64,000 bases of DNA from Combretum micranthum (taxonomy: Eukaryota > Streptophyta > Magnoliopsida > Myrtales > Combretaceae), in assembly GCA_024138025.1 (NCBI GenBank), contig JAMXBD010001585.1, positions 273,557 to 337,556 of the forward strand. Direction: 5' to 3'. Below are positions 13,141-24,059 of the stretch, one piece after another. The position numbers and the translations under genes were made by a program. The notes under the pieces were generated by a model. It saw only the letters and a list, made by a program, of their open reading frames with translations, searched no databases and was not told where the DNA came from. How positions within the stretch are numbered: position 1 is the stretch's first letter; each line of letters opens with the position of its first letter.

Positions 13141-14800
13141 GCATCTATTTATAATCTATAATTTCTAAAACTTTTAATGTTTTAGTATCCTTTCATTTAT
13201 GATACCCTTTCAATATTTTCTGAAAAATAACTGCTCATAAATTTATTATATATTATAGGTTCTTTTATTTATTTTCTTGATTTTCCATCCTTTCACTTTT
13301 ATATTTACCCATTCTATTCCCGCTTTCACTCTTTCTTTCTCTCACTCATATATTTTTCTTCCATTTTATTTCTATCTTTCTTTTCTCCTAATTAATTTTC
13401 CTTTGTCTTTATTCTCAAACTACAATTCTCAATTCTATTTTTTCATAATGCACTCTCTATTCCAATGGTAATAGTTTATTTATCTCCTATCTTAATTAAT
13501 GAAGAGACCTTAGAATTTCACCTTCATCTACAATGTTTAAGTTTTTTTTTTTTTTCCTTTATCTTTTATGTTCCATTAAATGGGAGGTTATGCAAGATGC
13601 ACCAAAAACTCATCTACAACATTTGTTATTTTAGTAAATAAGTTTAATTTTAAATTTAACATCATATATATACTTGGATTTTGAGAATTTTATTTTTGAC
13701 AACACACACTTCATTACTTTTTTTAGTTTGCATGTAAAATATTAGTCATAAAATTGTCTGTTTTATTACTCATATTGAACTATACATTGAAAATATATTT
13801 TAATAAGTAGCATATAAAATGGTCCACTTTTACATTAAATTATCTATACAACCTTTTCCTATTCTTTTTTCTTAAATATATTTTTAGTGTCCTCACTAAA
13901 TGCATTGCACAATTAATTAGAAAGTTATTAATTTTTAAAGTTTTAGGTATTTAAATACATTTTAACTATTAATGTTCCTTTGATTTTGAAATCCTTTTGT
14001 AATTTATAATTTATAATATGTGCTTGTTGTACACATTTTGGAAGTTTTTGGTATTTAGTACATCTTAATTATTAATCTCTTTTTCATTTTGAAAATCTTT
14101 TTATAATTTGGAATTTATAATATGTGGTTGTTTTACAATTGCAATGCCTAATTTTGCATTTTTTTATGCAATATTATCTTAAGTATGATTCATAGAAATT
14201 TCTAAAATTAAACCTTTTGATTATTTCAATATGTTGATATTACCTTTTTTTTTTTCAATATGAACATAACTACAAGAGCAGTTCACATGATGGTTGGTTG
14301 GTTTATGATGTTTTCTCAACCTTTTGGAATCTTTCCTAGATCAAGCATTACTTGTGCATCTCTTACTTTTTTTCCCCCTTAAATGAATGGTTGCGACTTT
14401 TGAATTTTACAAAAAATCATTGCAATATTTAAGTTAGGTAATTAAAGTGATCTAACTCTTAACATAATACTTTTAACTTTGTACCTTTTCATTATGGAAA
14501 GCATTTTATCACTTATGCATTTTCTCTAATTAATTTAATACTTTTTACTTTGGTGTCTTTTCAATATGGAAAGCTTTTTATCACTTATGCAAAGATTGCG
14601 AACTTCTTAAATTTTACATAAATTATTACAATGTTGGATAATGTAATTAAAAGTAATATAACGTTTGGCATATCACATTACATTTTTACTACTTGAAGCA
14701 GTACAACACTTCCAACATTGCATATTTTTTATCTAAATATATATGCATGCATAGTACAAGATTTTATGACTTTTCTTACTTTCAGAGCTCACGATATTAC
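13141..14800. other. AT-rich intergenic DNA with local duplications
   Basis: No gene was recognised. A pyrimidine-rich stretch at 13260-13400 gives a low-complexity open frame that I do not regard as coding. Two diverged copies of a unit of about 108 bp lie at about 13935-14145 (shared AATTTATAATTTATAATATG). Two copies of a unit of about 205 bp lie at about 14389-14660 (shared TTGCGA...TTTTACA...ATTACAAT, and TATGGAAAGC...TTTATCACTTATGCA). Confidence 0.5.
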
Positions 14801-14829
14801 CACTACAACAAAAAGGGAAATGTCTACGT

Positions 14830-15270
14830 TTAATTAACGTTGCCAAACATTAATCAAATGTGACCAAAGATTTTTTTTCATGGTTTAATACACGTGGCCT
14901 AAAGACGTCGCAAAAGGTGTTGCCAAACAATATTTGGGCGCTAAATGAACTTCATTGTGCAACACTTAAACATGGCTCAGTGTTATCTATTAGTCATACT
15001 TATGCGTGGTTAAATGTACTTAATCATTATCCTACCAAATTTAAACGTGGCTAAAATTTTTGAATGGCAATGTTTAGGCATGACTAAATCAATTTATTAA
15101 CAACTGAATTAGCGATGTTTAGATGTGACTAAATTATTTTTGTTACATAGAATTGACAACCATATATGGTCATTAGACTAAAGTAGTGATGTATAAATGT
15201 AACAATTTTACTATAATCCTGCTATTAAAATGTGGCTATTCAAACACATTAGATATCTAAGCATAGGTGT
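14830..15270 (+). repeat. CACTA subterminal repeats
   Basis: About ten variants of a 10-14 bp motif with core ACGTGGCTAAA / TGTTTAGGCATGACTAAA, in both orientations, are packed into 440 bp next to the left terminus (for example near 14893, 15042, 15069, 15116, 15228). A sparser set (ACGTAGCTAAT, ACGCTTAATAAACATGAC) lies at 22788-22840 near the right end. In known CACTA elements such arrays bind the element's DNA-binding protein; that role is inferred here. Confidence 0.6.
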
Positions 15271-16379
15271 TAATTAACTTGGTTTAGTCAATATGTACCA
15301 ATTTGTTGCATATTATATGCATAATTAGTAATATAAACCTGTTTCATCACAATGCAATTCAAAGCTGCTATTACTTCAACACATGAATTTTGGAGCGTAT
15401 AGGGCGCTCCATATATAATAAGATCCAATAACATAAATAATACTTAAACTCATCACAACCTTATAATAAAGAAAACGAAAAACATAAAACAATATTATTT
15501 TAGTATCCTTAAAAGAAACACAAACATAAGTTCTAAATTATCTCAAAATGAGCATGTCAAAACTTCACCACATTCTACCTCGGTCATGTCAATTGATTTA
15601 ACAAAAAAAAAAGTCTTTAATTTTCTTCCTCCTTGTCGTCAGTATCATCACCATGCAATGGATTTGGTGAAGGATATCATGTACTTGGAGAAGGATCTCC
15701 TTCACGTAGATTCGCTATCATAAAATATATAAACATAATTATTGCAATTTGACAAAACCATTAATGAGAATAAGAGAAAAAAACTCATGACAAATAACGT
15801 AAACTACTTGGAAAACTTGAGACAAGTTATACAAGTGGTTTTACATGTATCCACAAATTTATTTAAGTAAAATAACTTGTTGGTTGATGTATGATCATTA
15901 CATTGATGACATAATGGCAAGTCTTTGTTTTACCAGTGATTGAATCATCTTAGAAGGATATCCATCATAAAGTGATAGGTATACGAAGCTTGGATACTGT
16001 AGTGAGTGAGGTGGTAGAACATTATTAGGATCAAAGATATCTTGGATATACCTGATAATCTAAAGGAAATTTCTTATTTGAGTTAATGCTACACTTTACC
16101 ATTTCACCTGCGGGTGGCACAAAAGTTTCCTATAGTGATTGGTTAATTTGAAAATTTTACTTTATAAAAATAGCCGTAAAATCTTGACATTTGCATCACT
16201 TAAGACAACTTATGCCAGAAGAATTGAATGCCTCATCAAGATTGCTTCCACCTTCTGACTTACGTTTCCCCTTGGATATCAAAGAAAGTAACTTCCCCAA
16301 TATGCATCATTTAACTCAGAAAAAAAATTCAAGAGGGAGAGATTTAATGATGTCTAGATCAAGATCACACAAAGATAGG

Positions 16380-16954
16380 TGATACGGAAAACCTTGGGTA
16401 TATTAAACCTAAGACCCAACGTTCTTCAAATGGAATTGAAACCCAAGGATCGTCTAAGAAAACTGGTGGAAACCGCGACCCTTTGCCTATATGGAGGCAA
16501 GAACCTTGGTATAAGTGAGGACGCCACAATCGGGGATGGCAAACCCGATTGATAAGTCATGGTGAATGCCACGGGTAAAAACCCGATAAGTTCATAAATA
16601 AGTTCTTTCCAGAACTCAAAAAGAAGAAAATCTCATATTTTCATTATCAAAGACATATATCTTATATGTTACATCTCATAGATTTATATAGGCTTTTAAT
16701 TTGCCTAAAAACTAAGCTATAATAAATAAGGAAAATAACCTATTAATGACTCATAGGAATATGTAAAGACAAACTTGACAATAAACAACCTATTAATGAC
16801 TCCTAGAAATATATAAAGACAAACTGACAATTAAACAAGAAAATATGAAAAGACATCGAAAAGACACATAAATTTAAATATCCCTGATAAATACAATAAA
16901 TATCCTAAAAAGACATAAACTTAAATATGATATGATGCCATCTGATTCTCATCA
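16380..16954. mobile_element. Solo LTR, 575 bp, with exact 5-bp target duplication
   Basis: Begins TGATACGGAAAACC at 16380 and ends TCTCATCA at 16954, so the termini TGAT and ATCA are inverted. It is flanked by ATAGG at 16375-16379 and ATAGG at 16955-16959, a perfect 5-bp duplication. There is no coding sequence and no partner LTR within the window. The intact duplication implies a fairly recent insertion into the CACTA element followed by LTR-LTR recombination. Orientation and superfamily cannot be told from the sequence. Confidence 0.8.
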
Positions 16955-19149
16955 ATAGGGGTGTGGCCAAACAATTTTGAACTAACTTCAAGAGCTAAAG
17001 TTCTTCTAACTATTAGAAAAGTTATTTAAAAAAATTAAAATTAAGATAAAAGAAGTTAGCAATAACTTGAAATTCCACAACTGATTTAGTGATGGTAAAT
17101 GTAAATATTATAACCATAAAAGAAGAAGAGCATAACACGACGCACTCATTTCGGAAATATAAAACCAAGTCTCAATATGTCACCTCGAATCAAATGAATG
17201 CCATAAATCATAACACCATTTACATGCTTCTAAATTAAAATTTCTATAGAGCCACATCCACAACAACAATTCTAATGTCCCCAACAAATAATATTGATTC
17301 CAAGTACAAATTCTGCAAATTGTTGTGCTAATTGGACACTGCACATGTCTAATTCTAAGTCTGTTATCCAGCGTATGAGTTTCACAGTGAATTTGTTGAG
17401 AACATGACGTCACATAAAAAGCACTTGTCTAGGCTCTACACCAACTATCATATATATTATGGATTGTGATTTTACTCAAATTTAAGAGAAGAAAATTTTT
17501 TGAATTGAAGTTAAACAAGTAAAATATTTTCACATCCACATGTAAATAGGCTTTTCATAACATTGATATACAGAAATATGATGGCAAAAAAGTTCTATGA
17601 ATTGAAAACATGAAAATTAGAAGGTGTTAAGGGTGTAGCTATATTTCTACCCATCAATGCTATTAAGCCAACTAAGGCATTTACCTATTTTATTTTCAAA
17701 CAATAACAGTAGGTACTTCAACAAATTTCTATCTAGACCTTAGCACTAAAAAAAAAATGACAATAAGAAAAAGAATGTGGTGGTATTTGATAAAAAATGA
17801 TATCCAAACACAATAAATGTGAACTATACTATGGCATAATTTTAATGGGACTGGCAAAAATAGAATCATTTCACAAAAGGTCTACAACTAGCAACTTGCC
17901 AAAATTAAGCATTCTAGCACATCCCCACTATAGTAGCATCTGCATTTTCAAGATTAAAAACTTTCAAGTAAACACTTCATATCTCTTGACATCTAAATTC
18001 ATTAAAGTTAAGGAAAAAAAACTATAAATTTCAAAATAATCCAAAAACTCTAGAAAAGAGATGCCATATTTAGCTGACTTTACCAATATGAAAAAGTCCA
18101 AAAAGTTGCATTGCTATTCTTTGAAGCACATTTATATCATCTATGGCAACAAGGATCTATGCACAACAAATTAAATTCTTGTAAGTTATTAAATTATAAG
18201 AATGAAATAAGCAGTTGTGAAATACTTATGCTCTAGAACCTTATATGGAGTCAAACATAAATCTAGATTCTCTAACTTAAGCAGTCAATCCAGTCTATCC
18301 ATAAGAGAGACCATTTGAACAACCTAAAGATCCATAACAAACCATTGCCATATGTTAATCATAACTTCCCCCTCTAAGCAACAAATAATAGTTTGATGGC
18401 TATTTCCAAGTGAATATATCATAGAAATTGATCGGACATTTGGTATCAACTAACAAAGGTGCTTGAAAGCTCATGAAAGAGCACCAGGAAACATATAACT
18501 CAAATTTGACATTTAGAATTTTAAAAACATAATATTTATAAAATTATATTTAATTGTCATATAACTTTTTTTCCCTTTAAATGTATTAGATATTTTCCTT
18601 TTTCTTTATTTCTTTTCTTGTAAGATTAAAAAATGTTTATGAACTAAACATATTAGTAGGTCCAAATTGAAAAAAAGGAGATGACGATGACAACGACGAT
18701 GATGATGATGAAGATAATAATAATAACATCAACGAGAAGGTCGGACTATCATAGATACACTTCCTTCAAACTTCATAGGTAATTTTTCTCCAACTTCACA
18801 TATATGAACTTTTGCATAGTTTATTATTTAGGTGTTTCACTGATAGAAAGTTTCTAAAACCGGAGCAATTGTTAAAGATTAAATTGTAAATGCTATATTT
18901 GGTATATAAACTTCATAAATTTTTATAATTAATTACTTTTGCAAACTTTTTGAAGGCATTTACAATATCTGAGTGAAATAGTAAATCGTAAAAATGAACA
19001 AAGTTTAAGTTATTAAATAAAAAATAAGAAAAGTTTAAATATAAAATTAATTATTTTAAATTTTGAATAATTAAATATAAAAATAGTAAAGTGTAGACAC
19101 TAAACATCATGTTAACCTAAAATTGAAAGAAACTTTATATTTTAATGGC

Positions 19150-21300
19150 AATTTACACTTTATGGAAAAGGCATGGAAGAAGAAGGCATACTCTGGGTCA
19201 ATAAGGACTTGATCCACATGTCTCAATCTATCCAATACCTGAAAATTCAATGGAAATAAAAAAATGATGCAAACGAATAGAGGATGCATGTAATTTAGAT
19301 GTGGAAAATCATAAGCACAGTAAAAGAAAATGAGAATGAAAACCATTAAGTCAAGACATCATCATACTCAAAGTAGCAATTTGAATTAGCATGTCATTAA
19401 AATATGCATGGCACCCTTTTGCTATTAAAAGATTCCTACTGGATTCAATTACGTAGAGATAGAACATCATGAATAGGTTTATGAAGATATACATTGGATA
19501 AGAAAGCTAACCATAAGAAGCATCAGTGACATTTTATATTGAGTGCATCATACAAGAAATGTGAAGATGTGAAGATATAAAACATTACTTACCTTAATTC
19601 TCAAGGACAAGAGATGCCGTCTTTGCATTGTAGTGAAACTTGTCAATAAAGGCCTGGATTATTCAAAGGTAAGCACATTAACAAGAGAACCATGTTTTGC
19701 ACTTCCTAGAAAAGTGTAAAGTAGCTCCTAAGTATAATACATATATATGTATGCATATAGATACACAAGCAATATTATAATGTTATATGTATGCACTTGC
19801 ATATGAGCCCCTGGTTTTTCATTGGCCTCAAATGCCTTTTGTTGATTCTTAAGATGCTCTTCACGTGTCTTCTCAAATGTATCAGTGTCCTTTGTATGCA
19901 ATAAGTATCTATCTATGCGAATGAAGAATATTTGTCTCTACCTGTGAATGTAATAGCAAAATTAGAAGAGGCATTGCAAAAATTGGCCTAATTTTAGGTT
20001 CAAAGTGAAATAAAAAGGAAAAGATTCCACACATCGTACATTCATCAAGAAGTAATAAATCTAGTTTTATGAACAAGGCATGAGCAAGAGGGATTCACAT
20101 TCTCCATCCACTAGAAAATGTTTTTATTGCTTTCTTTTGCATTTCTAGAGAGAAACTCAGGCCCTACATGCGTCAATTGTTTCAGAAAATAAAAGCTAAA
20201 TTCCAGCCCCTGGTTCATTGTGAGGGACTACAGACCATTTCATAAGAAGATCATAAATAGCCAGCAATTCATGATGGCTGAGCATGAATTGGGGTAAAGC
20301 AAACCAACATGAAGATGGCTAATATGATTGAACCAATTACTCTTAATTAACAAAGTAGGTGGCACAAGAAAGTTTTCAAAACTATCTAAGAAGTTAGATC
20401 TATAAAAGCAAGCCAAGTAAAAGAGTTATCTCATTCAGTGATCCAAACAAACATGATTAACAATGACACAAAGACTGACATAGAGGTGCTTATTAACATC
20501 TATCAGTTGTGCCTATCAATGGCATCCACTCATATCTCCTTAAGCCTTTGACCAATGGCATTTGATTTTTGTCCAGTCATATCTCCACTGCTTCTTGAAT
20601 TAGCACCAATGTTCTCCAATTCCCTCTTAAAAAGCAAAAAATTTTCTTACACGCGTTGTCACTGCAATGTAAAATGGAAATAATATAACAAAGAATCTAA
20701 AATTTCCAAGAACACAAAATTTCATAAGCAACAGATATTTTACATTAATAAATGCAACAATACTTCTCATACCTATTGTGCAAGTAGATGAGCTTCTTCT
20801 TCCAAGATTTAGGTTCTTTCCACATCAAAGTTAAGCACACATTGCAAAACTAACATATCATCACCAACTACTTCTTATTCAACATGTAATATCTGGCAAT
20901 TTTAAGGAATACCATTAATAGCACGCATAGCCAAGTGTTTAAGAAAACTTTTTTTCCCTGTTCCATTTTGTCCAATAAGCCTTGTTTACAAGGAACATTT
21001 GGATAGAATTAGGTCTCAATCACATCATCAAATAACAATTATTCTTTACATCAAGTCAAATTTCATAAATGTGTTGTTTGTAACAAAGGAAATAAACCTT
21101 ACCATAGCACATTCCATAAGATAGTGACTGTACCATCTATAATGAGATAATGACCACCCACAAAAACATTAAAGTTCTCTAAGTGGATATCTCTAAAAGC
21201 TGGTCCAGTGCCACTGTCACGATTTACAAATACAATAGGCATTCCTGCCCTTTTTGCTTCAATTTCCACCAGATGCATTTGGTATTATGCCTATAAATAC
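19150..21300 (-). pseudogene. ABCF3-like: Captured ABCF3 (GCN20-like ABC ATPase) gene copy
   Basis: Scattered exon-like blocks, in gene order on the minus strand, match plant ABCF subfamily members (soluble tandem-ATPase proteins related to yeast GCN20). Blocks: MHLVEIEAKRAGMPIVFVN (about 21290-21230); GPAFRDIHLENFNVFVGG then LIIDGTVT (21220-21130); a Walker A region GQNGTGKKSFLKHLAMRAI (about 20990-20910, one base lost just upstream); CQILHVE then EVVGDDM (20900-20840); a signature region FSSGWRM then LLLLDE Walker B (about 20160-20040); FEKTREEHLKNQQKAFEA (about 19890-19830); FHYNAKTASLVLEN (19650-19600); LDRLRHVDQVLIDPEYA (19240-19170). Intron-like gaps are kept, so capture was at DNA level. 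The second nucleotide-binding domain is absent. Stops and frameshifts make it non-functional. Confidence 0.8.
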
Positions 21301-22989
21301 CAAGATAGAAAAAAAAAGATGGTTAATAAATTCTCATGAAACAAAACAAAATAAACTGTCTCATAAATGAAAACAATTTGAATACATGTCAAAAGTGATA
21401 GATCACCATCAAGATGACATGATGATGGACTGACAAGCACGAAAAGAGACAATGACAAGTTACAATGCTATTATAGTATCAGTATGCATCATTTGGGGGT
21501 AGGGTTGGGGAACGTGGTAAATAGATTCCATTTTTCACATAATGATCCGCTGTTCTCTCATGAAAAAGAAAATTAAGCTGAATTATATAACATGAAGAAA
21601 CCACTCAACCAGGAGCAATTAAGTAAGCAATCTATGTTGTTTTCTTACTCCATTTGCCTAGTTTTTCAAATAAAGAAGTTTCACAAAAATGACATCGTTT
21701 ATTTACTGTGGCAATAATTCAAATAAATGAGAAATGGCAATAAAGGGACCTTATAACAATTATTTAGTCATTACCGATCATCTCCCCTCGATTTAAAAAC
21801 TATCAACCTTTTTATTTATCTCGATATTTATAGAAGAACTAAGACTCCAAGCTTTGACAATGATCGCATAAATACACTTGGGACCTCAATGTGCAATAAT
21901 TCACAGATGTAGAACACATAATTGAGGGCGCTAACTCGAGAGGGGGGTGGTGTCCTAACCTCAAAGATAATATTTCTTTCATAATAGAAAGAAAAAAATT
22001 TGCTGCTTTTTTCATAAATCAAACATTCTTCTTCTCAATTACTTTTATCAAATTAAAATCCCAATTCATTCAAAAGATTATTTATCAGTTTTCTAACTTT
22101 AGTCATGGTTTATCATTATATGAAGAGAGTGGCAATACCATGTGTCATCGATTTACAATGGTCGCGTGACAACACTGTAGAGAGTAGATGAGTGTCTTGT
22201 GCCCCAGAGAAGAAGGATGAAGACGGAGAGGATCGACTCCACCAAAATAGTGATTGACAAAGAGAGAAGAGGCTAGTGGTGATCTTCATGGAGAGCAACT
22301 GATGGTTTTTGCTAATAAAAGTGGTGTAAAAAGAGTAAGAGAGGATTGTGAGACTTGAAGGTCAAAAAGAGAGAATCTCCATGGAAATTATAGAGAGTGT
22401 ATGAAAAGTGGGTAGCTAGGGTTTTTCATTTTATTTAGAATAAGAAAGAGCGGGATTTAATTTTTTTTTAAGTAAAAAACTTCCTTGTTATTGCTCACTT
22501 TGTTGTTTTTTTTTTTAAGAATTATTATTATTATTACTCCTACTACAAGGGGACTTTTTGTCACAAAATTAGTAGATTAAAGAAAGATTGTTAATGAGAG
22601 GACAAGTAATTTTTTAAGGAATAATTAATTTTCTTTTTAATTTTAGTTCTTTTTATTTTTATAAATTAAAAAATACTTTATTCTATTTCATTTTTTATTT
22701 TATTTTATAATGAAATTGGTAACATTTAACTTTATACAGGAGTTACAAATCTAATAATAGTTTAATGTAATTTAAATTTGTACACAAACGTAGCTAATAA
22801 TGTATATTCACCTACGCTTAATAAACATGACTAAAGTACAAAGGATCCATATGTCAAAAATCTTGTAGTGATACCTTTTATTTTGTATTTTTTAAATATT
22901 ACTTTTATTTTTGTAATATTTATATTTTTATTTATTTATTACATTTTTTATAAATATATTGAATCATAATTAAAATTCTAATCCGTGTA

Positions 22990-23374
22990 TTATGGGCTCG
23001 TAATTAGTTTACAATAGTATCTAACAGATTAGGTTGTTGAGTTACTTGCACGGTGCATGACTATGCAACAATGGTAAGGTTTGACGAGGTCGTCCCTTGT
23101 TGCATAGCACAAAAGTAACTGTAGCAAGAATGAATGGAGCTATCATGGTGATGAACTCCTTCATAATCTTGGTATTCTCTTACATTTCATGCGCAAGTTG
23201 TGCTTGGTCAGGTATAGTTACCTGTATTGCATTGCCATTAGGATTAACATTTTCAAGTGGTGGCATATTTTGTTCTCCAGCTTCAGTGTTGGTGTCAAAC
23301 TCTTGGCTAAAGCCGTCGTCAAGATTGGTCGGGCTTTTTCCCGGGGGATGCCATTGTCAAGTTGTCAACTTCTG
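22990..23374 (-). pseudogene. Tat-type gag N-terminus
   Basis: Reading left from the primer-binding site, the minus strand gives FDTNTEAGEQNMPPLENVN, then GNAIQVTIPDQAQLAHEM, then ENTKIMKEF. This parallels the second element's gag start DTNTIDPDMPALEDANTN, then DNAQVIRAIQESNAET, then ENTRALNQF. One stop interrupts it, and similarity is lost near 22990, about 120 bp from the CACTA right end. It is therefore the broken 5' end of a third Tat element in this window. Confidence 0.6.
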
Positions 23375-23392
23375 TCCCCAGTGGAGTCGCCA
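23375..23392 (-). other. Primer-binding site (tRNA-Arg type) of a Tat element
   Basis: Minus strand TGGCGACTCCACTGGGGA starts three bases after the LTR end (23396). Tat/Ogre retroelements are known for a primer-binding site of the type TGGCGACTCC...GGGGA complementary to the 3' end of a tRNA-Arg; the assignment to that tRNA is from knowledge of the lineage. It sets the orientation (minus) and marks the LTR border. Confidence 0.7.
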
Positions 23393-23395
23393 AAA

Positions 23396-24050
23396 TGTAA
23401 ATGATTGGATTTAGGTGTAGTTATCACGTGTATGTAGCGTTTGGCTTGCTCTGCACGTGACTTCACAGGAGTGACTTGGCAATGGTACGTAAGAATAACT
23501 TATGGAGAGATCAAAGATGAGAAGCAAGTAATCTCAAATAGCTCGAATGCACGTGACAGGTAAAGAAGCTATGCAACATTAACCCTGCAGTTCTTAGAGA
23601 GAGCAATGCATTCTTCGTTCTGAACCCCATTTGATCTCTAGGATTACAATTCGACAGCACGATAGTGTTTCTCTAAAAATCAAAAAATCTCCTTAAATGA
23701 GGAGGACCTGAAGTATTAATAAAGTTTAGTTGTTGACGAAATCCGTTAGATCATGTGAAGTGTCAACGGCTGAGATGAGTCTTTTTGCTAGTGGATCATT
23801 CCATGGGCTTATATAGAGTTAAGTCTATGAAAGCTTCTTTTTAAGTGCATGAGCTTCTCTTAGAAAGGTTGAGAGCAGACAGGCTGGTCCAATGATCCTT
23901 ACTCTAAGCCCAATATGCCAAATCTCCCATAAGCCATCCCAAAATTCATATTAACTCTTTAGACCCCATCACATAGTCTAAAAGCCCTGATATTTTATAT
24001 AATTAATTTTAGCCCTCTACAATCTTCACTCACATTCTTCCCCTAAAGAT
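23396..24050 (-). mobile_element. Tat 5' LTR, partial
   Basis: Starts on the plus strand as TGTAAATGATTGG. It shares with 35122-36050 and 52005-52850 the same succession: ATCACGTG-like motif, GCACGTGAC, GGAGAGA, TGCACGTGACAGGTAAAG, CAGTTCTT, a region with TTGAGAAAGGTTG, CCAATGATCC, AAGCCCA..GCCAAATCTCCC, CCCTGTCAC-like and CCC(T/C)TTTACA. It is broken near 24050, where copia-type sequence begins, so the 5' (U3) part of the LTR is missing. Confidence 0.65.
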
Positions 24051-24059
24051 GAGAACTTG

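Larger units (their letters stand above)
14801..22870. mobile_element. CACTA (En/Spm-type) DNA transposon, about 8.07 kb
   Basis: The left end is CACTACAACAAAAAGGG at 14801. The right end is TTGTAGTG at 22870, whose inverse reads CACTACAAGATTTTT. The eight-base CACTACAA termini and a cluster of subterminal repeats are the hallmarks of CACTA elements. I found no recognisable TNP2-type transposase, so the element looks non-autonomous. It carries a captured ABCF3-like gene copy (minus strand, 21.3-19.15 kb) and a later solo LTR insertion (16380-16954). The expected 3-bp target duplication is not evident (TAC on the left, ATA on the right), which leaves some doubt about one end. Confidence 0.65.

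Noticed and set aside
13277..13471. Open frame of 64 codons
   Set aside because: Pyrimidine-rich low-complexity DNA gives F, S, L and Y runs; no domain or splice context.
16191..16382. Small CACTA gene (63 codons)
   Set aside because: No similarity to known CACTA proteins by eye and the frame runs into the solo LTR; not enough to call a gene.
18665..18735. Acidic protein repeat (GAT/GAC run)
   Set aside because: A trinucleotide microsatellite (GATGATGAT, ATAATAATA) without flanking coding sequence.
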